Shown: positions 50,490 through 59,720 of the stretch, piece after piece
How the letters are laid out: each line of letters begins with the position of its first letter
Numbering within the stretch: the stretch's first letter is position 1
Assembly (NCBI RefSeq): GCF_001050235.1
Contig: NZ_DF967973.1
Span: forward strand, 229,071 to 293,070
Reading direction: 5' to 3'
From: Longilinea arvoryzae
GTDB lineage: Bacteria > Chloroflexota > Anaerolineae > Anaerolineales > Anaerolineaceae
DNA: 64,000 bases
The notes under the pieces: generated by a model
The model's database searches: none
Told to the model about the DNA's origin: nothing
What the model saw: the letters and a program-made list of their open reading frames with translations, nothing else
Translations under genes and position numbers: made by a program

Positions 50490-53400
50490 ACGGGAAATGG
50501 CCTTGCAACTGGCGGATTTGTTGGACGGCTTTCGGTCCGAGACAGATCCATTATCGGCCGAGGAGCGCGAGTTCCTCAAGCTGGGCAAACGCCTGCGCGC
50601 GTTGAGACCCACTCCTGCCGAACGACGTGCGCTGTTGGAACACCCGCCACATGCCGAACCTGCACGCCGCGGCGCGCATAGCCTGCGCCAGATCCTGGCG
50701 CCCGCACTGGCTCTGATCCTGCTGGCGGCAGCGATTCTGGTCATCCCGCAGTTGATCGGCGGCGCGCTGAATCCGGCAGGGCCCGCTCAAACCGGCCCGT
50801 CGGCGCTGGCGTTGGCGCCGGACGTGTGCGATCCCGGCCAGAGTGAACCGTCGGCCCTGGGCGGTGGGGAGGTGACCGGCGGCGATTTCGACTTCAGGCT
50901 GGGGCTGGTTTGCGATCCGCGCTACCACCGGGAGGCGGCGGACTCGGCTCATTTCAGCGAAATCGACGGGCTGGCTGTGGCGGCGAACTGGCGCTACACC
51001 GGCGTCGAGTTGGCGGGGCGCCTGACCCTGGCGGCCGGCATCGAACCGTATGTGAACGAAATTGAATCCGATATCCGGAAGGAAGCGATCGTCCCTCAAC
51101 TGACGAATGAAAGTCTTTCCGGACTAAAATTACCGGCCGGGGTGTTCCCGGACTGGAAGGCGGTGGATGCGCGCCTGCGCTATGTGCTGAAGGTTCAGTT
51201 ACCTGACGGCACCATTCAGGGCGCGGCGCTGGTTTTCACGCTGCTGCGCGAAGCGGACGGCTTCCGGCCGGCGGACGTGACCGTGGAGCCGTTGACGGAG
51301 GCCGAACGGGCCAGCCTGGATGGCAGCGCGGTAACGGAACCGCCTTTCCCACTGCTGAACACTGCCGAGGTTTATCCCGAAGTCAGCAAACTGCAAGATT
51401 TGCTGGCGCGCCGGCTGGCTGAATTCGCCAGTCCGGCGGGGTGGATCCACCAGCGCTGGCAAAGCGCCGTTGTGCCCGAGAGCATCCCGGGTTCCATCGC
51501 CGAAGGGTCCGCGGAGCAAGGGTGGTGGAAGAACGCTTCCAGCCTGGACCGCTGGTCGCTGATCGATTCAGAGGGAACCGTGCTGGCTCAGGTCGATCTC
51601 ACCTCGGGTGAGGGTGGGGGCGTGTACGATTGGTCGGTGCTGCAAAATGGCACGTACCGCACCCAAAAGGGGCAGAGTTATCGCAGGGAGAACGTCGCTT
51701 ACGACGGCGCAGACCAACTGGGTCTCTGGATGTGGAAGATCCTGGACGGCGGGGCGTACGAGTACAGCCAGGAGATCATCGACGGTCGCACGGCCTGGGT
51801 CTTTACCTTCCACGACCCGATCGATCCGCCGCGCGACTTGGATGATGGGCTTGTAACCAGTGAACAGATTACCATCAAAGCAATCGATGCCCAAAGCGGA
51901 GCCTACCGGTACACCGATACCTATCGCGTGGCGGATGACGGCAGGCGGACGCCGACGTGGCGAATGCGCCTGGTGGCAGAGGAGCATATTGACGAGCCGC
52001 CGGAGGCAGCCATGGCGTTATTCAAAAAGCCGTGGCCCACGGTCGATGGTCTCAACGGCGGTTCTTCCGGTTATGATTCGATCCCGCTCGCGCTCGTCCC
52101 GGATGTCTGCATGCCGGAATCGGTCACGCCGTTTACCGAAGACATGAAGCGCCGCAAGCAGTTCGCGGGGGAGGAATTGAGCGGCGGGTTGTTGGGCGGC
52201 GGCGAGCTGCAAAGTGGCGCTTTCACCTTCGACCTGCATCTGGCCTGCGATCCGCTCTTCCGGCGCGCCTTGGATGGCGGCGACGACTACAGCGAGCTCG
52301 ACGGCCTGGGCCTGGCGCTGGAATGGACGTATCAGGGAACCCAGCAGGACGGCCGCCTGACGACTTATGCCGGTGTGGAGCCCTACGTGGTCGAATCCAG
52401 CGGCGTCGAACCCGTGAACGCCTCGACTTCCGACGCCAGCCTGATCGGGTTGACCCTGCCGGCGGGCGTGATCCCGGACTGGCGGGCCGGCGACGTCGAA
52501 CTGCGCTACGTGGTGAAGGCCCAGCCGCCGGACGGCAGCATCGCGGGCGCGGCGCTGGTCTTCAAGCTGCAGCGCGAGGCGCAGGGATTCAGGCCGGTGG
52601 ATATCCGGGTGGAAGCCCTGAGCGCGGCCGAAATGGAAAGCCAGACGGCCGCGGCGGTGAGCGAGGCGCCCTTCCCGACCCTGTCGGCGCAGGAGGTTTA
52701 CCCGGAATTGGGCGAAATTCAGAGCCTGCTGGCGAAGCGTGGAAAAGAAATCGCAGCCGGCGCGGGCTGGATTCATTTTGTGGTGCACAATTACGACGCT
52801 GGCGGGACGGTTTTTGCCCCGCAAATGCAAGATACCGACTCCGAAAGCTGGTACCAGCTCGATTATCAGGGCAAGGTGATTGCCCAGATCACCCATCAAA
52901 CGGCCAGCGACGGCCGATTGCTGCAGCAGGTGGTGACGAAGGACGGCCAGACGGAAAACCGCACGACCGGCGAGATATATCCCTACCAACCGTACGCCTA
53001 CAGCCCGGATTGGGGCCTGCTCGATTTGCTGTTCGACCGGGCGCGCAGTGGAGAGACGATCGAACCCTGGCTGGAGACGATCGACGGGCGGACGGCCTGG
53101 GTGTACAGCTTCGCGGATACGTTCGATCCGCCGCTGGATTTTGGCGATGTCGACCTTGTGGCCAGGATCGAAACGCGCGAGGCTGTGGACGCCGAAAGCG
53201 GCGCTTTTCTATTCAGCGAATCGGTCCGGACTTACGCGGACGGCAGCCAGAAGCTGGATTCCCGGCAGACGGTGACGATGGAAGAGCGCGTGGATCTGCC
53301 GCCGGACGATGCGCTGGCCGTGTTTGGCCTGCCGTCCGGCGGATATAGGCCCGCCGAACCCTACGGCACCCCGGCCGCGCAGGGTAGTGATTTTTCGGGC

Positions 53401-54024
53401 AGCGACCTGACGCTGGTTTCACAGCCGGGCGACGATTTCAGTATGCCGTCCTTCTGGTACGGAGATATCCACACCGGGGAGACTTTCTTGGGGCGCGTGG
53501 ATTTTGGAGCGACCCCGGGCGGCTGGTGCGCTCGTTCGACGGGCGGCGATCGGCTGGCTTTTGAGTACGAGGTCGATGACAACGGCTCGACCAGCGCAAC
53601 GCTGCGCTGGTTCCAACTGGAGGATGTGAATCAGGTTTACAACCCGGCGCCGCAACTGCGGGTGGCTTCGCAACTGGCCTGGTCGCCGACAGCCGATGAA
53701 CTGGCTTTCTCAGCCTGTCAGGGGAATAACGAGGACTGCGGCCTATACCTGCTGGACGCCAAAACCAACACCGTGAAGCGGCTGGCCGCGCTGGAAGCCT
53801 CATTCTGGGAGCCGCTGTGGAAACCGGACGGAAGCCAGGTGGCCGTGATCGGTTCGGGTTCCGGAATGGTGTTTGTGGTGGACGCGCAGACGGGTGAAAG
53901 AGTCTATACGGGGAAATTCGATCTGGACGCCTGGCAGCCGGCAGAGGAGTCGGCGCTGGCCGGGTGGGGGGTGAGTTTCGCGCGGAGCTGGGACGGCGGC
54001 AATTGCTTTACGGAGAGCAAGTAA
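50479..54024 (+). CDS. Giant membrane-anchored surface protein, probable anti-sigma partner
   Basis: 1181 residues. A short cytoplasmic part (1-70, no zinc anti-sigma motif) and one membrane helix (about 72-92) are followed by a large outside part. That part holds two related modules. Each starts with LAL(A/V)PDVC (about residues 113 and 537) and contains LPAGV(F/I)PDW, YEV-x-LQDLL-like and IDGRTAWV(F/Y) blocks, so it arose by internal duplication. The last ~200 residues carry PD40/propeller motifs (WSPTADELAFSACQG, LWKPDGSQVAVIG). The overlap with the sigma gene suggests that the cytoplasmic part holds the sigma factor and the outside part senses a signal. That is inferred. Confidence 0.7.
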   Translation: MNAEREMALQLADLLDGFRSETDPLSAEEREFLKLGKRLRALRPTPAERRALLEHPPHAEPARRGAHSLRQILAPALALILLAAAILVIPQLIGGALNPAGPAQTGPSALALAPDVCDPGQSEPSALGGGEVTGGDFDFRLGLVCDPRYHREAADSAHFSEIDGLAVAANWRYTGVELAGRLTLAAGIEPYVNEIESDIRKEAIVPQLTNESLSGLKLPAGVFPDWKAVDARLRYVLKVQLPDGTIQGAALVFTLLREADGFRPADVTVEPLTEAERASLDGSAVTEPPFPLLNTAEVYPEVSKLQDLLARRLAEFASPAGWIHQRWQSAVVPESIPGSIAEGSAEQGWWKNASSLDRWSLIDSEGTVLAQVDLTSGEGGGVYDWSVLQNGTYRTQKGQSYRRENVAYDGADQLGLWMWKILDGGAYEYSQEIIDGRTAWVFTFHDPIDPPRDLDDGLVTSEQITIKAIDAQSGAYRYTDTYRVADDGRRTPTWRMRLVAEEHIDEPPEAAMALFKKPWPTVDGLNGGSSGYDSIPLALVPDVCMPESVTPFTEDMKRRKQFAGEELSGGLLGGGELQSGAFTFDLHLACDPLFRRALDGGDDYSELDGLGLALEWTYQGTQQDGRLTTYAGVEPYVVESSGVEPVNASTSDASLIGLTLPAGVIPDWRAGDVELRYVVKAQPPDGSIAGAALVFKLQREAQGFRPVDIRVEALSAAEMESQTAAAVSEAPFPTLSAQEVYPELGEIQSLLAKRGKEIAAGAGWIHFVVHNYDAGGTVFAPQMQDTDSESWYQLDYQGKVIAQITHQTASDGRLLQQVVTKDGQTENRTTGEIYPYQPYAYSPDWGLLDLLFDRARSGETIEPWLETIDGRTAWVYSFADTFDPPLDFGDVDLVARIETREAVDAESGAFLFSESVRTYADGSQKLDSRQTVTMEERVDLPPDDALAVFGLPSGGYRPAEPYGTPAAQGSDFSGSDLTLVSQPGDDFSMPSFWYGDIHTGETFLGRVDFGATPGGWCARSTGGDRLAFEYEVDDNGSTSATLRWFQLEDVNQVYNPAPQLRVASQLAWSPTADELAFSACQGNNEDCGLYLLDAKTNTVKRLAALEASFWEPLWKPDGSQVAVIGSGSGMVFVVDAQTGERVYTGKFDLDAWQPAEESALAGWGVSFARSWDGGNCFTESK

Positions 54025-54046
54025 CCACCCCGGAACCGGTTTACGC

Positions 54047-54076
54047 ACGGCGCGGCTTCCGTGAAAGTCGCGCCGT
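54047..54076. terminator. Stem-loop between convergent genes
   Basis: ACGGCGCGGCTT / AAGTCGCGCCGT, one mismatch, no clear T run. Possible bidirectional terminator. Confidence 0.4.
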
Positions 54077-54097
54077 ATTGCGATTGAATCAATCTCG

Positions 54098-54619
54098 CTA
54101 GTCTGCCGCCAGGGTGGTGACGGCCAGGATTTCACCGTAATAGATGCGGTGGTAATCGTTCTGGAGATAGCCCTGGAGAATAGCCGCGTCCAGGAAATGG
54201 GTGGGGTCCAGGTCCTGCCAGTACATCTTGCGGCATTCCAGTGCGATGGAGGCCTCGGCGTAAATCGGGGCATCGCAGGCGGTGGCGGCAATGGGGGTCA
54301 GGCCGCTGGCGGCGATTTTATCGCCGTCCCTGCCGGAAGCGCTGCCCAGCAGGTTGAGGGCCTTGCGATATTCGGCCGGGAAGGCGCAAAGGGTGAAGGT
54401 GGGGTACTGCTCGAGGAACTGGAAGGTAAAGCGCTGCGGGCGCACGACGATCTGCGCGAAGGGTTTGTGCCACATGACGCCCAGGCTGCCCCAGGAGACG
54501 GTCATGGCGTTGAAGTTGCCAGCGTTGAAGTCGCCGGAAGTCAGCAGCAGCCATCCCGGCTCGAAGAGTCCGATGGGTTGAGAGGTCCATTGGTCTGGCG
54601 GAACGGATTGGCGGTTCAT
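54098..54619 (-). CDS. Flavin reductase-like domain protein
   Basis: 173 residues. The flavin-binding split-barrel pattern is present: WLLLTSGDFNAGNFNAMTVSWGSLGVMWHKPFAQIVVRPQRFTFQFLEQYPTFTLCAFP, then LGSASGRDGDKIAASGL and ALECRKMYWQDLDPTHFLDAAI. This is the HpaC/flavoredoxin-like family that binds FMN and reduces flavins or small substrates. The start has no strong ribosome site, but it fits the family N-terminus. Convergent with the giant surface protein gene. Confidence 0.85.
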   Translation of the reverse strand: MNRQSVPPDQWTSQPIGLFEPGWLLLTSGDFNAGNFNAMTVSWGSLGVMWHKPFAQIVVRPQRFTFQFLEQYPTFTLCAFPAEYRKALNLLGSASGRDGDKIAASGLTPIAATACDAPIYAEASIALECRKMYWQDLDPTHFLDAAILQGYLQNDYHRIYYGEILAVTTLAAD

Positions 54620-54688
54620 GGGGATGGCCTTTCGTTTTCAGGGATGGATAATTCAGGGAATTATACAATATGCGCGGCAAGTAAGAGC

Positions 54689-54815
54689 GAATCACCACAG
54701 AGACATTATGCCCGTAAGGGTACGGAGGACACGGAGAAGAGTTGTGGGAAGAGGAGAAGAGGGAATCACCACGGAGACATTATGCCCGTAAGGGTACGGA
54801 GGACACGGAGAAGAG
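54689..54815. repeat. Two 53-bp direct repeats
   Basis: 54689-54741 and 54763-54815, one base apart (CACAG versus CACGG). They contain GAGACATTATGCCCGTAAGG and GGACACGGAGAAGAG. The second block also appears at the rewritten 3' end of the thioesterase gene. Confidence 0.85.
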
Positions 54816-54901
54816 AGTAGTGGAAAGTGGAGAAGAGAGAATGGTTTCGATTCAGACGTTTCGGTCAAAGATCTCAGCAATCAAAAATTAAGCAGATGCG
54901 T

Positions 54902-55082
54902 AGTGGAGGGTTCGGGTTGGAAACGGCCTGGATCCATCGCTCAACCAAACCCTCCACGGTGAACGCGAAGGATGTGGATGGTTGGACCAAGCCGTTGCCA
55001 AAAACGGGCGGAGTTATGACTGCGTAGTGGAGGGTTCGGGTTGGAAACGGCCTGGATCCATCGCTCAACCAAACCTTCCACG
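54902..55082. repeat. Two 57-bp hairpin repeats
   Basis: 54902-54958 and 55026-55082, nearly identical. Each begins AGTGGAGGGTTCGGGTTGG and ends AACCAAACCCTCCAC (TTCC in the second), so arms pair. No gene is supported in 54620-55325. At about 55198-55250 the blocks GTGCAGGCCGAGCGCG and CGGTCTCCGACCG weakly recall the RHS scar repeat. Confidence 0.8.
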
Positions 55083-55325
55083 GTGAAAACGGGCGGAGTT
55101 TGGCAGATGCCCGATGGTGGAGTTTATTAATTCCCCACTCCGCCCTTACGTAAATAAAAGGCCACATATCCTGGATCGCGTCGGTCTGTGATCCCCGATC
55201 GGGTGCAGGCCGAGCGCGTCTTTCTTTTACGGTCTCCGACCGTCTTGATCCGAAATTGTGTTGGATGGCGATACGCAGGCTCACCCTTTTCTAGGGTCTG
55301 GCCTGCCATATCAACCAACCCATTG

Positions 55326-56522
55326 TCACGCTTCTGGCAAATAGCCCTTCAACTGCGCCGGAGTGAGCGGTTGGGCGGCGGCGATCAGGCGGCGGGCCGG
55401 GTCGAGCTGGCCCCAGGTATTCCACAGCAGCACGCCGCGCACCAGGCCGTCCTTGAGGTAGTAGATCACCCCCTGGCGGTAGGGATCGACCCAATCGGCG
55501 TAGGTGTCGAGGCGCGGATCGAGTTCGCCGACCGCTTCGTAGCCCAGGTCGAAAAGATCCGAGTAGAAGAACGATTGGTGGGTATAAGCCTGTTCGCTGC
55601 CGGCCATGGCCGCCCCGGCGGCCTGGCCCATGCTGAGGGCGTTGTCTTCGTGCTCGACACGCGTCCAGCGCTTGAGGACCGGATTGTAGAAGGAGGCCAC
55701 ATCCCCGGCGGCGTAAATGTTCGGCAAATTGGTGCGCAGGTGCTCGTCGACCTGGATACCGCCGCCGTTCTGCGAATCGGCGATGGTGACGCCGGCTGCT
55801 TCGGCCAGGGAGGTGTTGGGACGAATTCCGATGCCGGCGATGATGTGATCGACCATCACCTCCTGACCGTCCTTCGCCACCATGACAAAGCCGTCCTTGC
55901 GGCGGTCGATGGACTGGATTTCGAGCCCGGCCAGCACCTCCACGCCCTTCTGGCGGTAATACTCGTTGAGGTGGGTCGCCAGGTCGGTCGGGAAGAGGCG
56001 CGCGCCGATGCCCACCTCGGGGAAGACCATGACGACTTTTTCGCCGGTGAGGGTCAGCGCGGCGGTGATCTCGGAGCCAATGAAGCCGCCGCCGATGACG
56101 CCGAAGCGCTTACCCTGGCCTGTCCAACGCCGCAGGGTGTGATAGTCATCCAGCGTGCGGAAGTAAACCACCTCGTCTGGCGCGAAGGGCAGTTTGCGCG
56201 GCACGCCGCCGGTTGCCAGCAACAGCTTGTGATAGTGCAGGGTGTTTCCGCCGGCGGTCAGCACCTGGCTGCGGGCCGGGTCGAGCGCGGCCGCCCGGTC
56301 ACTGAGCAAAAGAGTCAGCCCTTTATCCGGCAGCTTGCGCCAGACCTTGTCTTCGCTCTTGCCCAACCATAGCTTTTTGGAGAGATCGGGACGGTCGTAA
56401 GGCGGGTGCGGTTCGTCGCCGAGCAGGGCAATGCTGCCCCCGGCATCCAACTCGCGAATGCCCAGCGCAGCCGCGGCCGCGGTCATTCCGCCGCCGATGA
56501 TGAGATAATCGAAAGAGTCCAT
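55326..56522 (-). CDS. FAD-dependent pyridine nucleotide oxidoreductase (AIF/ferredoxin-reductase-like)
   Basis: 398 residues with GGAGG 5 nt upstream. FAD motif IIGGGMTAAAAALGIRE at the N-terminus, then NAD(P) motif GVIGGGFIGSEITAAL near residue 147 and FAD-ribityl motif NIYAAGDVASF near 270. The order and AxYDRPDLSKK block fit the AIF/rubredoxin-ferredoxin reductase group. The C-terminal ~90 residues match the group's dimer-like domain. It probably feeds electrons from NAD(P)H to an iron-sulfur protein. No partner gene is adjacent. Confidence 0.88.
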   Translation of the reverse strand: MDSFDYLIIGGGMTAAAAALGIRELDAGGSIALLGDEPHPPYDRPDLSKKLWLGKSEDKVWRKLPDKGLTLLLSDRAAALDPARSQVLTAGGNTLHYHKLLLATGGVPRKLPFAPDEVVYFRTLDDYHTLRRWTGQGKRFGVIGGGFIGSEITAALTLTGEKVVMVFPEVGIGARLFPTDLATHLNEYYRQKGVEVLAGLEIQSIDRRKDGFVMVAKDGQEVMVDHIIAGIGIRPNTSLAEAAGVTIADSQNGGGIQVDEHLRTNLPNIYAAGDVASFYNPVLKRWTRVEHEDNALSMGQAAGAAMAGSEQAYTHQSFFYSDLFDLGYEAVGELDPRLDTYADWVDPYRQGVIYYLKDGLVRGVLLWNTWGQLDPARRLIAAAQPLTPAQLKGYLPEA

Positions 56523-56781
56523 TGCGACCTCCGTAGAAATAAAGACTGTTTCATTAAATATAATGTGAAATGATCAAAATTGTATTAATAAAAAGGATGA
56601 AGATGGAAAAGAGATGAGTTAAGAGTTATGCGGGATGAGTGACGCGGGATGAAGTTGTTGCATGTTCTGTAATTGTGCCTCAGAACCCATCACTCTTCAC
56701 CCATAACTCAGTCCCTTGGGTGTAAAATCCGATTCACGTTTCACGAATCCCGAATCGCGTCCTTTCCCCACGAGGTATTTA

Positions 56782-57279
56782 ATGATCCGGCAGGCAAATC
56801 TGAACGACTCTGCGGCGATGGCCCAGATTTACAACCCTTTTATCTTGGATACCTGTATTACTTTCGAAGTCGATCCGGTGGACGCGGCCGAGATGACGCG
56901 CCGCATGGGCGATGTGGCGGCGGCGAGTCTGCCCTGGCTGGTGGTGGAGCAGGATGGAAAGATGGCGGGTTACTGCTATGCCCATCCCTGGATGGAACGG
57001 GCCGCCTACCAGCACACCGTGGAAAGCACAATCTACCTGGCGCCGGAGTTTCAGCGCCGCGGATTGGGCCGGCAATTGTACCGCGCCCTGCTGGCCGAGC
57101 TGAAGAAGCGGCCAGTGCACGCGGTGATTTCGATTATCGCTTTGCCCAATCCAGCCAGCGTGGGCTTGCACGAGAGCCTGGGGTTCGAAAAGGTGGCTCA
57201 TTTTCGCGAAGTGGGTCGCAAGTTCGAGGGCTGGATCGATGTGGGCTACTGGCAGTTGATGATGGAGGAATGGTCTTAA
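56782..57279 (+). CDS. GNAT acetyltransferase, phosphinothricin-acetyltransferase-like
   Basis: 165 residues from ATG 56782 (GAGG upstream). MIRQANLNDSAAMAQIYNPFILDTCITFEVDPVDAAEM is the typical start of the PAT/YncA group. Acetyl-CoA motif IYLAPEFQRRGLGRQLYRALL and SVGLHESLGFEKVAHFREVGRKF follow. It acetylates an amino group of a small molecule, such as methionine derivatives or similar. The exact substrate is unknown. Confidence 0.88.
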   Translation: MIRQANLNDSAAMAQIYNPFILDTCITFEVDPVDAAEMTRRMGDVAAASLPWLVVEQDGKMAGYCYAHPWMERAAYQHTVESTIYLAPEFQRRGLGRQLYRALLAELKKRPVHAVISIIALPNPASVGLHESLGFEKVAHFREVGRKFEGWIDVGYWQLMMEEWS

Positions 57280-57335
57280 GCCAACAAGGTGATGTAGATC
57301 CCGAAACACACGAAACGCACGAAAAAAGAAAAATA

Positions 57336-57370
57336 CCCTGAGTCAGCGGAGAGGACTGCCTGACTCAGGG
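57336..57370 (-). terminator. Distal terminator for the zinc-ribbon gene
   Basis: Perfect 11-bp stem CCCTGAGTCAG / CTGACTCAGGG. On the minus strand it is followed by TATTTTTCTTTTTT. Confidence 0.8.
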
Positions 57371-57430
57371 ATTGTGTAGAAACGAAGAGAGCGCGTGCCA
57401 AGGCGAACTCTTTTATGCGAAATGATGAAA

Positions 57431-57462
57431 AACCTCCTCCGGGATGTGAACTGGAGGAGGTT
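57431..57462 (-). terminator. Proximal terminator for the zinc-ribbon gene
   Basis: Perfect 10-bp stem AACCTCCTCC / GGAGGAGGTT. On the minus strand it is followed by TTTCATCATTT. It lies 24 nt after the stop codon. Confidence 0.75.
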
Positions 57463-57485
57463 ACGTTTACGAGAACAATTCTTTA

Positions 57486-58238
57486 TTATATCTTCGTGCC
57501 GCACTCGGGGCAGAATTTGGCGCCCTTGACCGGCGCGCCGCAGTTGGGGCAGTTGGTCGGCGCGGCGGCCTCCATCTTGTTGCCGCAATTCGGACAGAAT
57601 TTGGCGCCGCCGGTTTCGGTGCCACACTTGGGGCAGACGGTGGAGGGTGGCTGGACCATGGGCGTGCCGCATTCGGGGCAGAATTTGGTGCCGGGCGCGG
57701 CCAGGGTGCCATCCTTGGGGCAGCGCGCCAGGGCGCCCTCGCCGCGCGAGGCGGCGTCGGCGGCTTTGGCGACGTTGTCGAGCGCGCCGCCCAGCCCAAA
57801 GGCGGCCGCGAAACCCTTGATGGCCGCGCCGGCCTGCGCGCCGCGCGCTTCGGCGATCTCACCGGTGCGCGGCGAATCTTCCTGGCAGAAGCCGGATTGC
57901 GTGTCAAAGTCGGAAAGGCAGACGATGCGCTGGCAGGTGGGGCACTCGCGGAAATGAACCTGCACCTGCTGCCAGGCGGCGTCGATCTGGGCCGGAGTCA
58001 TCTTATAGGAATAGCGCGGGTCCTCGCCCACCACGTTGTCGGCCACGCTGTTGCCCACCAGCGGCACCTTGCGCAGCAGGCCGCTGACCGCGCTGCGCCC
58101 CAGGTCCTGCTTGATGCTGCCGGCAATATCGGGCTGGGAGCGGAATTCACGCCCGCACACATCGCAGTAGAAGACGCCGTAGGGCCCGGCGCCGTCGTTG
58201 CGGATGTCGTAATTCGGCATGTGGCTAAAATTGGTCAT
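57486..58238 (-). CDS. Multi zinc-ribbon protein
   Basis: 250 residues from ATG 58238, chosen because GGAGG lies 9 nt upstream; further upstream ATGs lack spacing. The N-terminal part has a treble-clef-like CDVCGREF and a CPTCQRIVCLSDF block. A glycine/alanine-rich middle follows (GAAIKGFAAAFGLGGALDNVAKAA). The C-terminal ~75 residues hold three zinc-ribbon pairs (CPKDG...CPECG, CPKCG...CPNCG, CPNCG...CPECG). Proteins with such tails are usually adapters; no enzymatic domain is visible. Two terminators follow it. Confidence 0.8.
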   Translation of the reverse strand: MTNFSHMPNYDIRNDGAGPYGVFYCDVCGREFRSQPDIAGSIKQDLGRSAVSGLLRKVPLVGNSVADNVVGEDPRYSYKMTPAQIDAAWQQVQVHFRECPTCQRIVCLSDFDTQSGFCQEDSPRTGEIAEARGAQAGAAIKGFAAAFGLGGALDNVAKAADAASRGEGALARCPKDGTLAAPGTKFCPECGTPMVQPPSTVCPKCGTETGGAKFCPNCGNKMEAAAPTNCPNCGAPVKGAKFCPECGTKI

Positions 58239-58440
58239 GGAATACATCCTCCGGTGGATCGGTATTATTGAATTGTGGATTGCATTATTCTCATATTGAA
58301 TGGAAACGGCGTCAAGTGAGAGAGGCGGAGGAGTTGGCGATTGAATTGAGGGTAAAATGCATTCAGCTTTCGAAAGGCCATCGAATATAATCACGAATCC
58401 TCAAAATTCACCAACCATCACCGCTTTAGCAGGAGCTTCG

Positions 58441-59187
58441 ATGTCATCGACCCATTTCTATTCTTCCAAGGCTGAAAGCTATGCGCGCTACCGCTGGCAC
58501 TACGCGCCTGCGGCGGTGGATGCATTGTGCGAGATCGCCGGACTGAACGCCGCCAGCCGCGTATCCGATATCGGCGCCGGCACCGGCATACTGACGCGCT
58601 GCCTGGCGGGCCGCGCCGGGTATGTGCTGGGGGTGGAGCCGGATTTACAGATGCTGCGCGCGGCGCAAATGCCAGCCGACCACGCCTGCGGCCTGGCGGC
58701 CGGCTGCGCCGAGGCGCTGCCGCTCGCGGACGGCTGGGCGGACGTCCTCACGGCAGCCCAGGCAGTGCACTGGTTCCAGCCGCTGCCGGCGCGCGCCGAG
58801 TTCACTCGCGTGCTGCGGCCGGGCGGCTGGCTGGCCCTGCTGCGCAACCGCAGCATCGACTCCGAACAGGATCAAGCGCTGGCCGGGCTGTCCAGGCCGG
58901 AATACGGTTACCGGGCCGTTTCAGCCAGCCAACCTGCGTTGAACGTGCCGTCGGAATTCTGGTTCGGCGCGAGAGCGGTGCAGCGCCATACATTCGCCTT
59001 TTCCTTCCGGCAATCCTGGGAGGGCTATCTGGGCGCACTGTGTTCCGCTTCCTATATGCCCGAGGAAGAGGATCCATTATTTCCACGTCTCGAGCAGGCG
59101 GCGTGGGCGGTCTTCGAACGTTTTGCGGTGGACGGGCAGGTCGAAGTGCGCGGCGAGACCGAACTGCTGATCGGACAACCTGCCTGA
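58441..59187 (+). CDS. Class I SAM-dependent methyltransferase
   Basis: 248 residues from ATG 58441 (AGGAG 6 nt upstream). YARYRWHYAPAAVDALCEIAGL, motif I VSDIGAGTGILTRCL, YVLGVEPDLQML, AEALPLADGWADVLTAAQAVHWF and RVLRPGGWLALL are typical of Methyltransf_11-type enzymes of the trans-aconitate/TAM group. Substrate not readable. Divergent from the zinc-ribbon gene. Confidence 0.85.
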   Translation: MSSTHFYSSKAESYARYRWHYAPAAVDALCEIAGLNAASRVSDIGAGTGILTRCLAGRAGYVLGVEPDLQMLRAAQMPADHACGLAAGCAEALPLADGWADVLTAAQAVHWFQPLPARAEFTRVLRPGGWLALLRNRSIDSEQDQALAGLSRPEYGYRAVSASQPALNVPSEFWFGARAVQRHTFAFSFRQSWEGYLGALCSASYMPEEEDPLFPRLEQAAWAVFERFAVDGQVEVRGETELLIGQPA

Positions 59188-59238
59188 CGCAGTGAAGGCC
59201 GGTTCTTAACGGCCCGGGTTAGCAAATATTAATATTTT

Positions 59239-59301
59239 CTTATACTTACCTATTGTAAGTTATTCGTCTTACTCGTATAATGTTTATAAGGTTAGTATAA
59301 G
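59239..59301 (+). promoter_or_regulatory. Promoter and operator of the HxlR gene
   Basis: TTGTAA (59253-59258), 17 bp, TATAAT (59276-59281). It is flanked by inverted blocks CTTATACTTACC (59239-59250) and GGTTAGTATAAG (59290-59301). They pair with one mismatch and probably bind the HxlR protein. Confidence 0.7.
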
Positions 59302-59311
59302 GAAAAAGATT

Positions 59312-59641
59312 ATGGAAATTCCAATCAATGCCGAACCCTGCCCTGTGGAAGCCGTGGCCGGAATTATCGGCCGCAAGTGGGTGTCGCTGATCATTCGGGA
59401 TCTGGCCAGCGGCCAAAAACGCTTCGGCGAGCTGCAGCACTCGATTGGGGTCAGCGCGCGGATTCTGTCGCTGCGCCTGCATGAATTGGAGGAAGATGGG
59501 CTGGTGCACCGTAAAGTGTTTCCCGAGATTCCGCCGCATACCGAATATACGCTGACCCCGCGCGGGTACCTTCTGGTGCCGGTCATCGATGCGATGCGCG
59601 CAGTGGGCGGGAATTTCATCACGGGCGTGGAAAAAATCTAG
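59312..59641 (+). CDS. HxlR family transcriptional regulator
   Basis: 109 residues. CPVEAVAGIIGRKWVSLIIRDLASGQKRFGELQHSIGVSARILSLRLHELEEDGLVHRKVFPEIPPHTEYTLTPRG is the full HxlR winged-helix, with the usual Cys near the N-terminus (residue 10), which can act as a redox or electrophile sensor. It stands alone with its own promoter and terminator, so targets are elsewhere or only itself. Confidence 0.92.
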   Translation: MEIPINAEPCPVEAVAGIIGRKWVSLIIRDLASGQKRFGELQHSIGVSARILSLRLHELEEDGLVHRKVFPEIPPHTEYTLTPRGYLLVPVIDAMRAVGGNFITGVEKI

Positions 59642-59670
59642 AACGACTCTGCCATCGAGCAGATAACGAA

Positions 59671-59701
59671 AAAGGCTGCTCTTTTTTGAGCAGCCTTTTT
59701 T
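59671..59701 (+). terminator. Rho-independent terminator of the HxlR gene
   Basis: AAGGCTGCTC / GAGCAGCCTT stem with T6 loop and a T6 tail. Confidence 0.9.
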
Positions 59702-59720
59702 AAATTCCGAGGTCTTCGAA

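Noticed and set aside
55127..55318. 63-codon minus-strand frame near the hairpin repeats
   Set aside because: No ribosome site, no domain; overlaps sequence that weakly resembles the RHS scar.
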